This document shows positions 37,701-52,700 of a stretch of DNA of 64,000 bases, piece after piece. Position numbers and translations under genes: made by a program. This DNA comes from Carposina sasakii. Lineage: Eukaryota; Arthropoda; Insecta; Lepidoptera; Carposinidae. The notes under the pieces are model-generated. The model was given only the letters and a program-made list of their open reading frames with translations. It had not been told where the DNA came from and ran no database searches. Positions within the stretch are counted from its first letter, which is position 1. Every line of letters begins with the position of its first letter. The stretch covers positions 8,536,716 through 8,600,715 of the forward strand of contig CP053163.1 in the NCBI GenBank assembly GCA_014607495.2, written 5' to 3'.

Positions 37701-40700
37701 TTATTCGAATAAATTATGCACAACATTTAGTAATTACATTAAAGTTTTGCACAATGTTGTGGCTTTAATGGTTTTGGCTTAATCTAATAGTAAGGTACAT
37801 CTATCAAATACGAAACTAAGGTATACGAAAGCAAAGGTAACTGTACTTAATTGTAAAATAAATTATGACATTCAATGAAGTAAATAATAAAACAGAAAGT
37901 CAAACTTTTTAGCAGATTAAGATACACGTCATTAGCTTACGCCCAGAATCATGTGTACAGTTTAATGTATGATTATGTAGATTAGCGACTAGTTGTGGAG
38001 CCAGCCGCGCTGTCGCCGTCCTTGCGGGAAGGCCGTCCGCGAAAATGCCTCCGCAAACTCCACTTGAAAGTAAGCAGTAAAACTTGAAGAAATAACAGTT
38101 TGTAGGCACGTAGAAATAAGGCTCACGCATAAATAATAACTCATTTAACATGTTTTTTAGATAGTCTACCTAGAGTATTGTTAGGTTTTTTTGTGAGTTG
38201 TAAAAGCTTGATCGCGAGCTTTTGCTGGAGTTTTGGAAACTGATGTTTAGATACTCGAAATATTATATTGGCTACGGAATGTTCTTTTAGGATAACTAGT
38301 ATTCCTGAATAGCCATTAACAATCTAGTTTAATTAATAATCTAGGTAGGTACATTGTACATATGTTTTCTAAGAAACTGAGTTGCAAAAGTTTTATAAGA
38401 TCTTATCCTGTAGTGTTTAGCGTAGACCTTTACTAACCATGACCTGATCTACATTTAATTATCATAAAACATTGTAGTAACAGTCAACAATATTCTTTTA
38501 AAATAGAACTCTGAGCTTTATCTATAAAAGGCACGTGCTAGAAAGTGAATGTGAATTGTAGTAGTACTTAGGTATCTAATCTATAAGTTGCCAAACACAA
38601 ATACCCGGTTAAGTAGACAGTTCAAGTGCTGTAGCTTGTTCAGACTCTATTTTTAATATACCTAACGGATGCTCTTTGCCAATATTGTATTTGTTTAACC
38701 TAAATCTTGCTTAATATTATGATGGAAGCACATGGATTTGTGCTAGCTTTTTCATATACAAATGAATATTTTAATGAAATACTTACGCTTAATAATTGTC
38801 TGAAGTCGTTTTTTACAAAACTTTTGTTACTTAAATTCAATTTTCTAACTAATAAATTGAACCAATCAACTTTTAGCAATTGGGTACAATTTTACAATAT
38901 TTTGATAAATTTCCGTATAATCTAACAGGATTTTCCGTTATTAAATTAAGACAGACCGACGATCAAATAATATAGGATGAGAAAGCTTCCTGTGCTCACA
39001 ACTTAGTGTACGCCTTTTAACCCTTCAGGACTCTTCTTCTTCCTGCCCTGTTCCCATTTATTTGGGGTCGGCGCAATATGTACTTTTCTTCCATTCATCC
39101 CTATTATCCGTCGTCTCATTGCTCACTCCCAGTACACGCATATCCTCTCTCACACAGTCCATCCAACATTTCTTTGGTCTACCTCTTCCTTTATATCCAT
39201 TCACATTCATGCACAACGCTCTCTGTAAAATATGCCTTTCATCCCGTCGCTTTACATGCCCGTACCAAGACAGACGGTTACTTCGTAACTTGTCTGTGAT
39301 CGGCGCAACTTTCAGACTTCCTCTTATATACTCATTTCTTATTTTATCCATTCTTGTAACTCCACACATCCAATTCAACATTCTCATCTCGCTTACGTGC
39401 AGTCGATTTTCATCCTTCTTTTTTACGGCCCAGCATTCAGATCCATATATACTATATATGCTGCCCAAGACTTTTCAAAGGAAGTAATTACAAAACGAAA
39501 AGAATTAGCCAAACAAAAAGAGGCAGAGGAAAAGAAAGGCAAAATAGCATACATCAGATATGACAAGTTAATAATAAAAGACCAAGATGAAAATATTGAG
39601 AAACGAAAGAGACCTCCCTCTAAATCCCCTAGCCCCCAGAACTCAATGTCAAAAAACAAAACATACAAAATAAACAGGACGGACGCATTTGCGCAAAGCA
39701 GAGCCAGATCCAATTCTATAAATTCAATTTCAAAAAACTAAGCCAAAACACATCCAACACTCATAACTTCCACAACAAAAATACAAACAATAATAAAAAT
39801 CACTCTATGCTTAAGAATGTTTACCAACACATAACCGAAAACACAATAACAGACTTAGAAATAAAAGGTCCCAATCCGGCTGGTCACCGTGGGACGTCAG
39901 ACTACTACTCTCCAACTAAAAGCAATAAAACACTACAGATCGCAACTTAAACACGAGAACTCTCAGAACAGATGAAAGTTTACAAGAGTTAGAAAATGCC
40001 CTAGAAGACGTAAAGTGGGATATATTGGGAATAAGCGAGCTACGAAGACTCGGCGAAAAAATCGAAGAACACCAAAGATACATTCTATTCTACAAAGGAG
40101 AGATATCAGGTCATAGAGGAGTCGAATTCCTGATCAAAAACGAAATGAAACATTATATACACGAACTTATTGGAATATCTGACAGAATAGCTATTCTAAA
40201 CATTGCGCTACCTGGATATAGCTCACAATGGACAACACTGGAGAAGGGTGGCCCGTGACAGAAGTCAATAGAAAGAGTTGGAGGAGGCCTATGCCAAAAG
40301 GCATACTGAGTTACGGGATATATTGTAATTATATTACTCGTAGTTAAAAACTCATGTAACCTCGTAAATCGGGATATTATTATATTTATTCAGATCCATA
40401 CAAGACGACAGGTCGAATTACGGTCTTATACACCTTACCCTTTAGCTTTAATGGCATCTGGGCATCGCACGTACCTCCCGTGACCTGTCGCCATTTCATC
40501 CATCCTGAACTAATTCGGTGCTTTATATCTCGGTCTATTTCCCCATCCCCTTGTAAGATAGAGCCCAGGTACTTAAAGTTTGAACAGACTGGCAATGCCA
40601 CACCATCAAGGGATATTGCCATAGAGCTGGAGAGACCGCCGAAATGATAAAACATTTGTTCAGTTTTTGATTTGCTGATTTTCAGGCCAACATTCTCCAG

Positions 40701-43700
40701 CTTTTGCTGCCATTTCACCAGTCTGTTCTGTACCTCAGGCCCGTCCTCACCAACAAGGACAATGTCAACGGCAAAAAGCATAACCCTTCAGGGCATTTGT
40801 TATTCAATTGTGTCGGAAAGATTTATTCATGGGGTAATTATGATACCTTTTATTAGTTTTTTTGTTAACTGAGAATCGCTTGTATTGCAATGATAATAAA
40901 GTTTTTTAGGTGCTTATATAAAAGGTAAGTACATACATGTTCGTATATAAAATGTATACTTGTAGAAGTACAAACTTCCTTCAGTTATATAAGCAATTTG
41001 AATAAATCACACCTTGAATATTTAAGTAAGTATCTAATTTGATCAAAAAAGTTACTTAATGGTTAATAATATCCGTTGCTTTATTAAGCCATAAAATGGT
41101 GGATACTTGTAACCCGGTACCTATACAGTATAATAACCTTTTGTACGTCGATGTGTATATAGATACGGCATATGAATACATAGATAATAATTAATTTGAA
41201 TAAGTAGGTAGGTAAGTAGGGTAGTCAAGGTATAAAGGCGTAAGTTAATAATTTGAAGCTATATACACAAAATATAAAATTTTATTTCCTAATTTATGGC
41301 TGGGAACGTATTCAACATTTATTAAATATTCTTTGTACGTCATCGGTCTGTAATTAATATGTTTTATCGAACCGTTGATCAATCGAAATATTTATTGCAA
41401 TAAACCTATCGGAATGCACACCCACATGGTTTGTTTTGAATTTTAATATTTATTTTAACAACTTATTTATCAAAATGTGATCGATTACTTCTGTATTTGT
41501 AGACATTAATTAGTAACTAATTGTCCAAATAGCCAAACAAATATCGAAACCACCCACTTTTATTCGATTCAGTAGCTCGGACGGGTTTTTTGCAGACGCC
41601 TAATTATATGACATCGTGTGATCGATGAAAACGGAAATTATGAAATATTGTTTATTCATGTTGTTGTCCAACAGTCCTAGTTTACAGTGTGATGACGATA
41701 AACCACTGTCCGAGTTTCACTGACATATTTCTGTTTGATTGTAAAGTGCACGTACCTACTAATTTTCTTGCACATCATAACACCTTTCTTACAAAACAAC
41801 GTCACTAAATGTTTTCTTATACTATACTACACCATAAATTACATAACCTTTAGTTTATTATGCTTTTAGATTGACTAATAGGATTCTTTTATCGGTTCAA
41901 GTGGGTTGCTCAGGTGGGTGTGGTTATTCAATTATCTGGACACAAGTGCGAAACTCTCTACAAATGGTTGCTAAGTCACAATTTCACTTTTACCATCACC
42001 GACTTCATCGCCAAACTGCGATTTTATCATCGAAAGTAAACGCTGATATTTGTTTATTCTATTAAAGGAACAGGTTTTATTTGCAATCGAACTCATCAAA
42101 CACGGATTATAGAATATTCATTCAAGTTTCGTCTGTATATTTGCTTATTGATTTGCGCCTCCAACTAATGAGATTGTGAAGGCAGAACTTTTCAAAAATA
42201 ACCTTCTTCAATTTTGTTAGGTACAATGTTTATAACTGATTGATATAGGTACTGTAGGTACTATACATTTTTAAATTATTAATTAAAGTCTCATTGGGCA
42301 ATACTAGTATATGCTTAAACAAGTTTTTCAGGAACTTATTAACTTTTGATGATACATTATAAAAAATATAAATATCGCAGTCGTTACGTATACACCGCCA
42401 AAGTATCTTATCCATATATGGTATTACGGAAACAAGATGGAATGATTTTTTGCGTATTTTAGTAACTAGCGAAATACCTGTTATTTTAATAATCCTGCGG
42501 CTGATTCTATGATGATCACGCGCTTGTACTTCTCATGATGGTCTCTTATATACAGAATTTAAAACTTAGAACGTAGAGTCGGTAGAGTACCTTCACTCGT
42601 AGCTACCCAGCTGCAGATAAAGCAATGTCCTACTTACAAGTCCATCACAAGCTGACAGAGCAATGCTGGAAGTCGGTTGGCCTCTGATGGAGCCGGTGTA
42701 ATGACAAGAAGTAGCCTCTCTGCGGGGCTTGCGCCGCGTACGCCCGCTGTCCGTGTGCCGCTCCACCACCATCGCCGGGGTTATGAATGTTACTGATGGC
42801 CTGGAACAATACAAATATTTGTTTATTATGTGAAGATTCTCGGTCCATATATAGGTAGGTACTTAGGGAATTGAAGTCCAAAAACGTAGGTAAGTCGCTA
42901 AGTTGCAAACGAATTAACAATGCAAGGTAATTCTACCAGCAGACCTGTAGAATTTATTATGACATTCATTGATGAACCAATATGGTAATATAACGTAATA
43001 TAATGGTAATATGATATATGATAAGGTTTTGTTACGATATAAAGTCAATAGTCTACCGGAAATAGGCGTCTATCTGGCAATGACCGAAACTTCAATCAAA
43101 GAAAAAACTACTTATTCAATAGAGCTTCCGATCAAAGAGTGTGCCGCTTCGGTAAATGCTTGTTGAATCTCCTATTTGAATATTCAAGGACATACAGTTC
43201 ATTGATCACATTAGTATCTGCCGTGGGGATACAGATATCTCGAATCTGAATCTACAGCACGAGTTCGGTCGATTAATACATTTTTTAGGGCATCGTCACC
43301 AAGGTCGCCTTACGTAATGTTCGCGTGGCGGCTGAATATAATTAGATTGTTTTAGCAAACTTTTTACTGAGCTTTATCATTTATCTACTATTGTTTTGAA
43401 GGACCACTAAGGTCTTACTGAAAGTGATATTTAATTTATTTGATGACTCTTTCTGCAACCGAATGACAGGCCGGCTAATTTGAACCTGGTTTTAATACTA
43501 GGTAATTTTGTGCTTATTAAGTTCTTACATAACTTCGACATTTTTTAAAGAACGCCATTAAGCTTAGTGCAAGAAGTAATTTCTTGCTTTGTTTCATTGA
43601 GTGAAACTAAAACAAATAGCTTCGGTAACAGAGGATTAACTGTAAAATTATGTGAGTAATTTGAGGTATTTATGGTCTCTTAGTCCAAAACCTGTCGAAG

Positions 43701-46700
43701 ACCATCTTCACATATTCAGCATTCCTACCAAGGATTTTCTTATAGTAGGATCTAAGGGTTTCCGAGGCTGCTATGTATGAGATAGTGCGAGCCGAACCTT
43801 CTTACTCGTTTCTCTAAAGGTGCTATAAACATACACACAGGAAAACATACGTACGTAGTAAATACAAGCATGGTAACTAGAACGTATGTATACATATACA
43901 CACGGGCTAGGGCATAAACTATGTATTCACATTTTTTGTGAAGAACAAGAAAATGACTTTATTACGAATGGTTTAATGTACCTATATTTAAATTTACGAT
44001 CGTAAAAGAAACGATAAATGTACGATTCTCTACAGTTCTCTAAAAGTGTGGAGTACGTATCTAGGTACGTACCAAACCATGACCTATAGACCTCGGAAAA
44101 AATATTTTTACTGCATCTTACCATGATGGTACAAAAACTTAAAATATAATTATAATCATAAGCAAATTAACCGACAAATTGTTATTCAGTAAAAACAATA
44201 AACCTTGTGGTACGTTAGACAGGATTCAAGAAAAAACCTGAATAATGCAGACAGATTAATAAAAAGATTGGCCAGAAACAAATGAACAACAAAACCCTGG
44301 AACACAGCACGGGCGACGAAGGGTTTAATTACGACTGTGTCTTCCTTCGCCACGAAAAATGTCGAACGTGATAAATGCCAATAGAAATAAATGAATACGA
44401 ACTGTGTTTTAAGCACATATCGGCCAAGGAATCTGTTGACTATGGCGACGACCATAAAAAGTAGATTTCGAGTTGCGCACACGGTCAAGATTTATAGATC
44501 ATGTACCTCGGCCTTAGATACCAGGCAGTCATCGGTATGCTACAATTTATAGAGAGCAACAGAAAAGGTAACGATATATTACGGATTCATTGCTGTAAAT
44601 AACATAAGAGCAGTCGTATATCATTCATCACCGCATGCTCTATACATATGTGGGCCGTACATTGCAATTGCAGACATAAAGAAATATAATGTGCACTACC
44701 CGTACATATTTCTATCCTACGATTTCTCTATTTTATTTTTGATGTGACAACTACTTTATTTTAGGAATTTAGGTAGCGCTGGCTGGAGACCGAGGGCCCA
44801 TGAACGAAATAAAATGTTATTCAATGGGTTTACTTATTTGGATTACAATGTAAGTTATTTAATTAAAAAAAAACATCAGTTATCCTTTGACCATCGGAAG
44901 GGTATGTCAACGTAAATAGCTGTAGGTTGACAAATACGGCTGTTTGCGTTTCTTATGGGCAGTCCAGCCTTGTCGATCGGCGGCAAATAATGTCTAAGCA
45001 CACAGATAAGACTCATTACGGCAATTAGTGGAGGCAAACACGACTGGCCCAGATTCGAGAGTTGACACACGTACGGCTCCTGCTGTCTGCTGCATGATGA
45101 GTGATTGTGTCTTCGCATTAGATCACATTAGCCGGCGCCAGTGTCTAAAAGATACCTAGGTATTGTACATCACTCAGGCGGCATTTATTTTAGAAATTGT
45201 GTCAAATAAATAGGTAGTCATCTGTTCTTTGTTTCCAATCTGTCAAGGACTTGAACATAAGAGAACAAGTTTGTCTAAAGAAGATTTATCTTATCTGTGA
45301 GGTAAAGAAGTTAATGAGCGATAGGGAGTCCCAAATAGCTATGGAATCCAATTGATTTGAACATTCGTTTCGAAAATATTACACTACCATAAAGTGTGAT
45401 GCAAATGCAAATTATGACCTTTCTTTGACGACTAAACGGAATGAATGTATCGCGATATAATTGGTGTTATAACACGCACGTCGGAGAGGCAATCAAGGTG
45501 GGTGTAACTTTTATAGCCATTAATGTCCTTATATGTTAAGCGACATCGATTTGAGACCTTCTAAAACTGTGATTAGGCCTCTAAATGTTTGTGATTAATA
45601 TGCAAATTATCTTTCTTATTGCACATTATGGGTATAAAATACATTATTTACAAATTAATATTGACACTTGGTACTAATTTTTTAAACTGGTATTTTTTGT
45701 CAATATTTCCTTAAACTGCCAAGAAGGTCATCAAGGCTAAAATATACTGGAGACGCCGCAATGAGAATAAAATATCTAGTCAGCGGTGGCGGCTTGTAAT
45801 CTGCATCAGCGATCTGTTTTGGATGAAACTTTAATTTTATGCAAAGGTTAGGTACCTAGATACCTAAACGTGGTGATAGGATCTCCATCTTCTGGTTGCT
45901 TCACCTTGGAAACATAGCTTTATATATGTAACAACCTAAAATATAAATAATGGACTGTAGAACCTACCTAGCTAATTTGCTTATTTATAAACTTATTTTA
46001 TGTAAACTTGAGCCAGTATAATTTATCACACTAATATATTATTATGTGCGCTTTGGTTCTTGGAACAAATTTGTTGTTGGTTTTAGGTATTGATGAGAAT
46101 TTTGCACCTTTAACAGGCGCCCTTTGTTCTTCAAGCACGAAACGATAATAACGCTTCTATAATACTATTCACTTTATACTTTACCACTTCAGTTACATTA
46201 ATGGTTTATTATATTAGTTTCGACGGCGGTAAGTTCACCCCATACCACGTTTTGCACACTTCTGCCCAAATTCTTTAGGGGATAATGGGCGTGACAATAT
46301 GTATGCATGTATATTAGTTTTAATATATATTTGATTAAATATATCATTGTACTGTTATAAATTAATCTAATTATATTTTCCTTCAAGCGAGTTTTAAGGA
46401 TGCAACGAGAGCAAATCAATTCATTGGCAGTGTTTAAAAATTATACTTATATTTATTACTTATATAAAGCCATCTATTCCGCTGAATGTCACCAATAACA
46501 CGGCAGTTACAATATTAGTTTGGAAAGCAAGAATCGTTTGAAATTGCACGGACATGCAATTTATTTCAAGCATAACGACTTGGCAAGGTGTCTGACTGTG
46601 TCGAAGCGATTTTCCGAACGCGTAAATTTGCGTATTATCGGTAGCGTCAATTAGTACATTTTACCTTACAGCCGGCGCGTATAAGTGTTGTTAACGACTT

Positions 46701-49700
46701 TATTTGCACGCCAATATTGCCAATATTTAATTATTCTACAGAAGATGCATTTTAAATTTCGTATTTAATTAATATGTTTGGTATAGTGATGGCAAAAGCA
46801 ATTACAATAAGATGCACGTTCCTCTACTCTTACATACTCGTAGGTACCCAATATTTTGAAAAATAGAGATAATGAGAGGTATATTAGAATAAAATGAAAA
46901 ATATGCATATTTGAACTTAGGATTCCAATGTTCAAATTCACAATTAAAAATTATTTTCGTATATCTTATATTTATGCACAATTAAAGTAACCGAAGTGTT
47001 ATTTTATCAAAAAGCAGCTAACTGCCATCAATTTTCGCTATAATTGGGTATCATTATGTATCTTCGATCACACATTTTGGATTATAAGTTGGCTTGAATA
47101 TAAATAGTTTATTATAGAAAATATTATTCGCTATTTATTATTCATCAGTCATCTCTTATATATTTCATATAAAATTAACATAATTGTATATTATATAATT
47201 TATAAAATCACGCTGTAATTGGCGGTAACAGTGATATCTACTTTAAATAAGTATGCTGTTACTAGAATTTTATAATTTGGGTAGTCCATTTAAGCCCATC
47301 TCCTTCTCCGTATCCCCAACGGTAGGTATGTGTGCAAAATGTCAAAATGTTTGGTTAAGAACACAAAAGGTAAAGAGGTAACAAACCCTCCACCTTATTA
47401 CTTAACTAGCAAAAGCAAAGCGATAGCGCAAATTGTACAAAAAGCGCCGATTTCTTGTCCAATTCGTATGACGTAAAATGAATTTCAAAGGAGCATTGAC
47501 AGTTCAAGGCGAATATTGTACAATTTGCGCTATCGCATTGCTTCGGCTTTGCTATTGAAAATTAGGTAATCAGGTAATCAGGGGGCCTATATACCGATGA
47601 AAAACAAACTTACTTTCGCATTTATAATGAATAAGTATATTAGGATATCATTAGTAGTGATGTGCCGGATATTTAATTATGTATATTCGCGGATACGGAT
47701 CTGTATACGGATATTTGGTGCCAATATCCGCGGATACGGATCTTAACTTTCTTACACAGTCGGAGTCGGTGCGCGCGACAAAATAATTTAATTCAAATTT
47801 AAAATATTACGAAGATCTAAGTTTTGATTTCTTGGTAAAAGGTGATCTTATTCACACACACACTTCACAACACATTGACCTAGAATATATATACAGGGTG
47901 TTTTTTTGTGGCCACCTTTAACGAAAGGTACGTATTCTATACACGAAATAAAGTAAGTTTATGCCAAAAAAAATGCTGGGATTTTTTTTTTTTTTTTAAA
48001 TTCCTTGATGGTGCGAAATTTATAGTGTCTAGTGTTTATGTTAGTTTTTTTATAGACAGATATTAATTATTTTTCGTGAAAAAATCCTGCTACGCGCGTC
48101 TATGTGCATTTATGCAGAAAAACGCAGTCTATTTACTCAACTTTGGACCCTAATATTTTGGAAACCAGATACTTCCCAGGTATGCTTCCATAGAGAAAAA
48201 TGATCGTGATGATGAGGAGATTCCGTAGTTTTCGGGAACGTTGACGACCAAAAATCACCCTGTATATACTTAAAACTTTTTATAATGTTGATCTCATGTT
48301 GATAATGTTGGTTTGCAACATAAAGGAGCCAACTATTGATTTTAGCAAATAAAAAAATATCTGGATTGAATTGAATAGTTTTTTATTGCTACTTAACCAC
48401 CAATTTAAAGAATTTCATTTATAAATTTAAAATTAATAAGGTAAAAAGATCCTTAAAAGATCCGCCAAAAAAGTAACGGATACGGACACGGATACGGATC
48501 TTTCTTTTACCTCGGATTTCCGCGGATACGGATACAGATCTCCGGCACATCACTAATCATTAGATCGATTTTATGTATTTTTACGTAACAGAAATAGGTA
48601 GACAAAATAATAGAAATACCCAATTTGTTTACAGAAGTAATATTACTAGAGGCGCCAGTAGCGCATGCCACTTTACACTTTACAGTCTACCCCTAAGATT
48701 ACAGGCGTGAAGTTAATTCATGTAAACAGAGTCAAGCTATCAATAAAATGGCAATATTAACAGTCCTGTAAACTGGTAGTTAAATATTGTGAAACCGTTG
48801 TAAATTTTCTTCTCTGAAGTGTTACAAAATACGTGTAACAGTTAAAAGCAAACGCCTGCTTCTGCCAATTCCAATTTGTTGACACATGAGGTTTGTTCTG
48901 TAATAAATAAATCATATAATGACGCGTTCACCTACTTATTATTAAAGCTATAGGCGATAGAATAGTCGCCTGCTATTTGTTGTATACCTGTTACGTCAAA
49001 TGTAGGTATCTTTGTAACCGTATTATTTATTTTTATTTTATTAACGAACCTACCTAAATTTCAGAAGGCGATTCTGTTGTGATACTCGTACCGTTATGTT
49101 TCATTTCTTCATCAAATTATGCTATACGAGAACCGACAGGGTAACACAATGACGACGTAGCCAGTTTTTGGCTTTCGTTCGGGCGCATGCTACGAGCTAT
49201 GAGCTACGAGATCAATATGAGCTATTGAACTTACGAAATGAATATGCCTGTATCGGCAAAATTATTAGAGAACCTTTGATTACAATAAATAATTCACTGT
49301 ACCTGGAATATCAATATTTATATTAGGTACTCTGGTTTTGTCCAACGTTATGTAATTTTTCCGATTTCCATATAAAGGTCCAGAGGGCCGAGTTGCGCAA
49401 TATTTGCAATATTCATCGTTCATTGTATTACAATAATTGCCCTATAAATATGTATGGGGAGCCATGCAGCGCCTTTCAAACTGCACTTTTTGTCAAGACT
49501 TCCAAGAGGAAAATCCACTACACTCGTTTTTGGTGACAACTGAATTTCATAATTGATTTATTAATATTAAAGGCCACTTTTTACGTTATTATTCATTAAC
49601 TTTGTAATTTAAGGTTGTCAATGTTGATTCCTTTCGCTTTCACGCCACCCATCACGTCGTGCCTGGGTATGATTCATGATACCTATTCATTGAATAGCTC

Positions 49701-52700
49701 ATTGACATATCCTTGCCGATATTTTTAGGATTATCCATGTGTCCGTCTATGTCCAACATGATAGAAAAGATTAACATTAGTAGTAAGCAACGCTTGAAAG
49801 CATAACTTTCCATCCAAGACATGATGCTTTTTGAATTTATCTGCAAACATTAAGTTTAGGAAAATAAGCTTATTTTACATTGTTCGTCTATTTCTCAGTT
49901 TATTATGTAAATCTATTTAGATTTCATAGGGATTGGACAAGGTAATTTATCTTATCTCTGTGAGAGTTTTAGTACCTACTCGCACGTAAATCTGCGGGAG
50001 GTCGCTAGGCTTTTACTAAAATGCATTCTCTTCATACATTTCTTGCGTAAAAGTACTTACCTATTGTACTGTTATAGTATCATACTAATAAATCAAGACC
50101 TTACAAATAAATTTTATGTACATAAATCTGATCCTTAGTAGGTACCTATCTTATCTGTATATATAAGTACCTATATATTTATTGCCGCGTGGTACTGGCA
50201 GAGTAGAGTTTGTACCACGCCTGCCTGCCCGTGGGTATCGTATGAGGTGATTAAGGGTTTCCGGGAGGTGGGCAGCAGCGCCTCCCGTGCTGACAACATA
50301 GTCTGAAAATCACACTGCGGTCACCAACTAGCCTGCCTAGCGTGGTGACTATGGGCAAAACCCCCCAGTTGTTGGCAGTAGCCTTGTGGCGTGCCCTGGG
50401 GAAGGCCTATGTCCAGCAGTGGACTGAAATAGGCTTAAGAAGAAGAAGAAGATATATTTATTTACCTATATGTAGGTTAATTTATAGAATACATAATTTG
50501 AAATGTAATTTGACTTAAATTTAATAAGATTTATGTTCGTAGAAAAAAAATATCGAGAGCTTTCTGAAAGCTTTAATTACGTGAGACTTCTTTGTTTTAG
50601 CAGTAGTCCAGTTAGTTTTATTTATTTCGTAGCAATTCCTGTTTCGAATTCCCAAGCACGATTGTCTCTGTTATTTTATGTAACAACGTAACAACGAAAT
50701 GGATAATAATTTCTACAATTATCAATAAAACGTCTTCATAATGTATTTCGCTTGGAAAGTGGATTTTAGTTCGCATTTATAGAAATACTTTAAGCCATCC
50801 GATCACTTAGAGGCGATATTCACACGCACTATATGGCTCTTCCAAGAAGTGATTGCATGCGGAATAAGTCACTTCCGCGGGCCACTTTGATCCTTCAATG
50901 CATTCACAGTCAGCTATAAAAATTCGCCATAAACAGACGTAGGTGCGACATCAAGATTATACGATACGTTGATATACGAAGTTTTTATAGACTTGTTTTT
51001 AAAGAGATTTGCAAGTTGTTTTGTCATCTCCTTAACGCGAATGCAGGTTATGATCTTTATAGGCTTTTAAGAGGAGTTGTTGCAGGTTAAATTTAATGTC
51101 CAAATAAATAAATGCACTTTTGATTGCAAATAAAAATTGGAAGATTTCAAATGTTTTATCACTGTAACAATTAACAAATTTGTTATTGTATCTAATTCTG
51201 ATTTAAGTTACTGAAACAAAAGCACTTACTTACATACGTACTAGTATTTTTCAGGACCCTGCTACGATTAAAGATATTATTTTATATTTCTAATAAAGGT
51301 AGATAGGTAGATACAGCTATTAGTAAGTATATGGCCTATAAAAGTAAAATCTGCTAATGTGATTGTTAGAGGAATTATTTTGAGTAGTCCCTACATTATG
51401 AATATCAAATACAAGTAGTTTAATTCAAAATTAACCCATTTTATTTTATATCTAACAACTGTTACAATTAAAAGTATACATACTTCATAAAAAAAACAGT
51501 TATCTATTGATTTAAACTGCCACTGTGGAAGAATTGCAATACTGCTAACTACTATATATTGGAAACAAGAGACAGACTATGCTAATAAGACTAAAAATAG
51601 TATGAAAAAAGACACTAGTACTAACACTCCAATCGAACCCACATCACGATACCATCAAAATTTCCAGACTAAAAAATATGATACGGTTGTCATCTATAAG
51701 TTGTTCCATTGTAAAAAGGGAGAAAAAATCCGGCCAAGTGCGAGTTGACCTCGCGCACTTAGAGTTCCGTATCATGTGTCATTATCTAAAAAAAAACATT
51801 TTTGTATGGAAGTCCCCTTAAATATTTATGTTATTTTAGTGTCAAAGCGGCACATCATCTGTGAAAATTTAAACTGTCTTCACGTCCTATAAGATACGAT
51901 GATAATGTCTAACAGCCATACGATTTTTCCCGACTGCGTCAGAAGGAATGGTTTTCGAGTATATGTAGGTATATTTCATTGAAATGCTGTAAAGGCTTAT
52001 TGCATTTGGGCTTGAGAGGAGAAATCATTACATTACATTGTCTTATCGAAGAGTGACAGACAATTTTACACAGTCGTTGGGCTTTTTCTGTAAGTAATCT
52101 TCTGGGTACAGAACTCTTAAACAGTTCGGATAAACTAATGAGTTGTAAACTTATCAATCAATCGTACATCGTACCTAACCAACCTATTCCGACGCCCCAT
52201 GGGCCTGATGAACTCGACATGAAAAAAACCTTTTTATCGACTTGATGGTAACTTAAAGCTTGTATTGGCCAGTTATTTTAATTATTTAAATTTTCATTTA
52301 TTACCTTTCGTTAATATTACTATTGTTTTAAGTTGATCACGGAAGGACCTTCGGAAGTTGATATCACATACTTTTTTGTGACGATTTATATTAGCCACAA
52401 GACATTTTCGTGTGCACTAAAACAATGGTTAAACATACCAACACACTTCAGTGGCAGATTCTGTTAACATTACAGACTAGTGGAACTTTAAAAAATCCCA
52501 TATATTTTCGTTCCCGTGGCAATTTTGGAAAATCCTTTTTAATCACATGGCTACGTCATTCAAAGAACATACCCTTGAAGCTTCAGGTCACTAAGATAAG
52601 CGTTTGTGCGTTGATTCTGTTATTCCGGAAAATTTATTTGTGACATTTTCAATTAGGTTATTACTTATGTTCCTTATTATCCGTTCTGTTTATTATTTAT

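Noticed and set aside
37909..38151. Cys-containing open frame ([13 protein letters not shown]...) as a missing ADAMTS exon
   Set aside because: The exons on either side join directly in phase and recreate the SACDGL-AGLLRTD family pattern; this island has the wrong length and phase.
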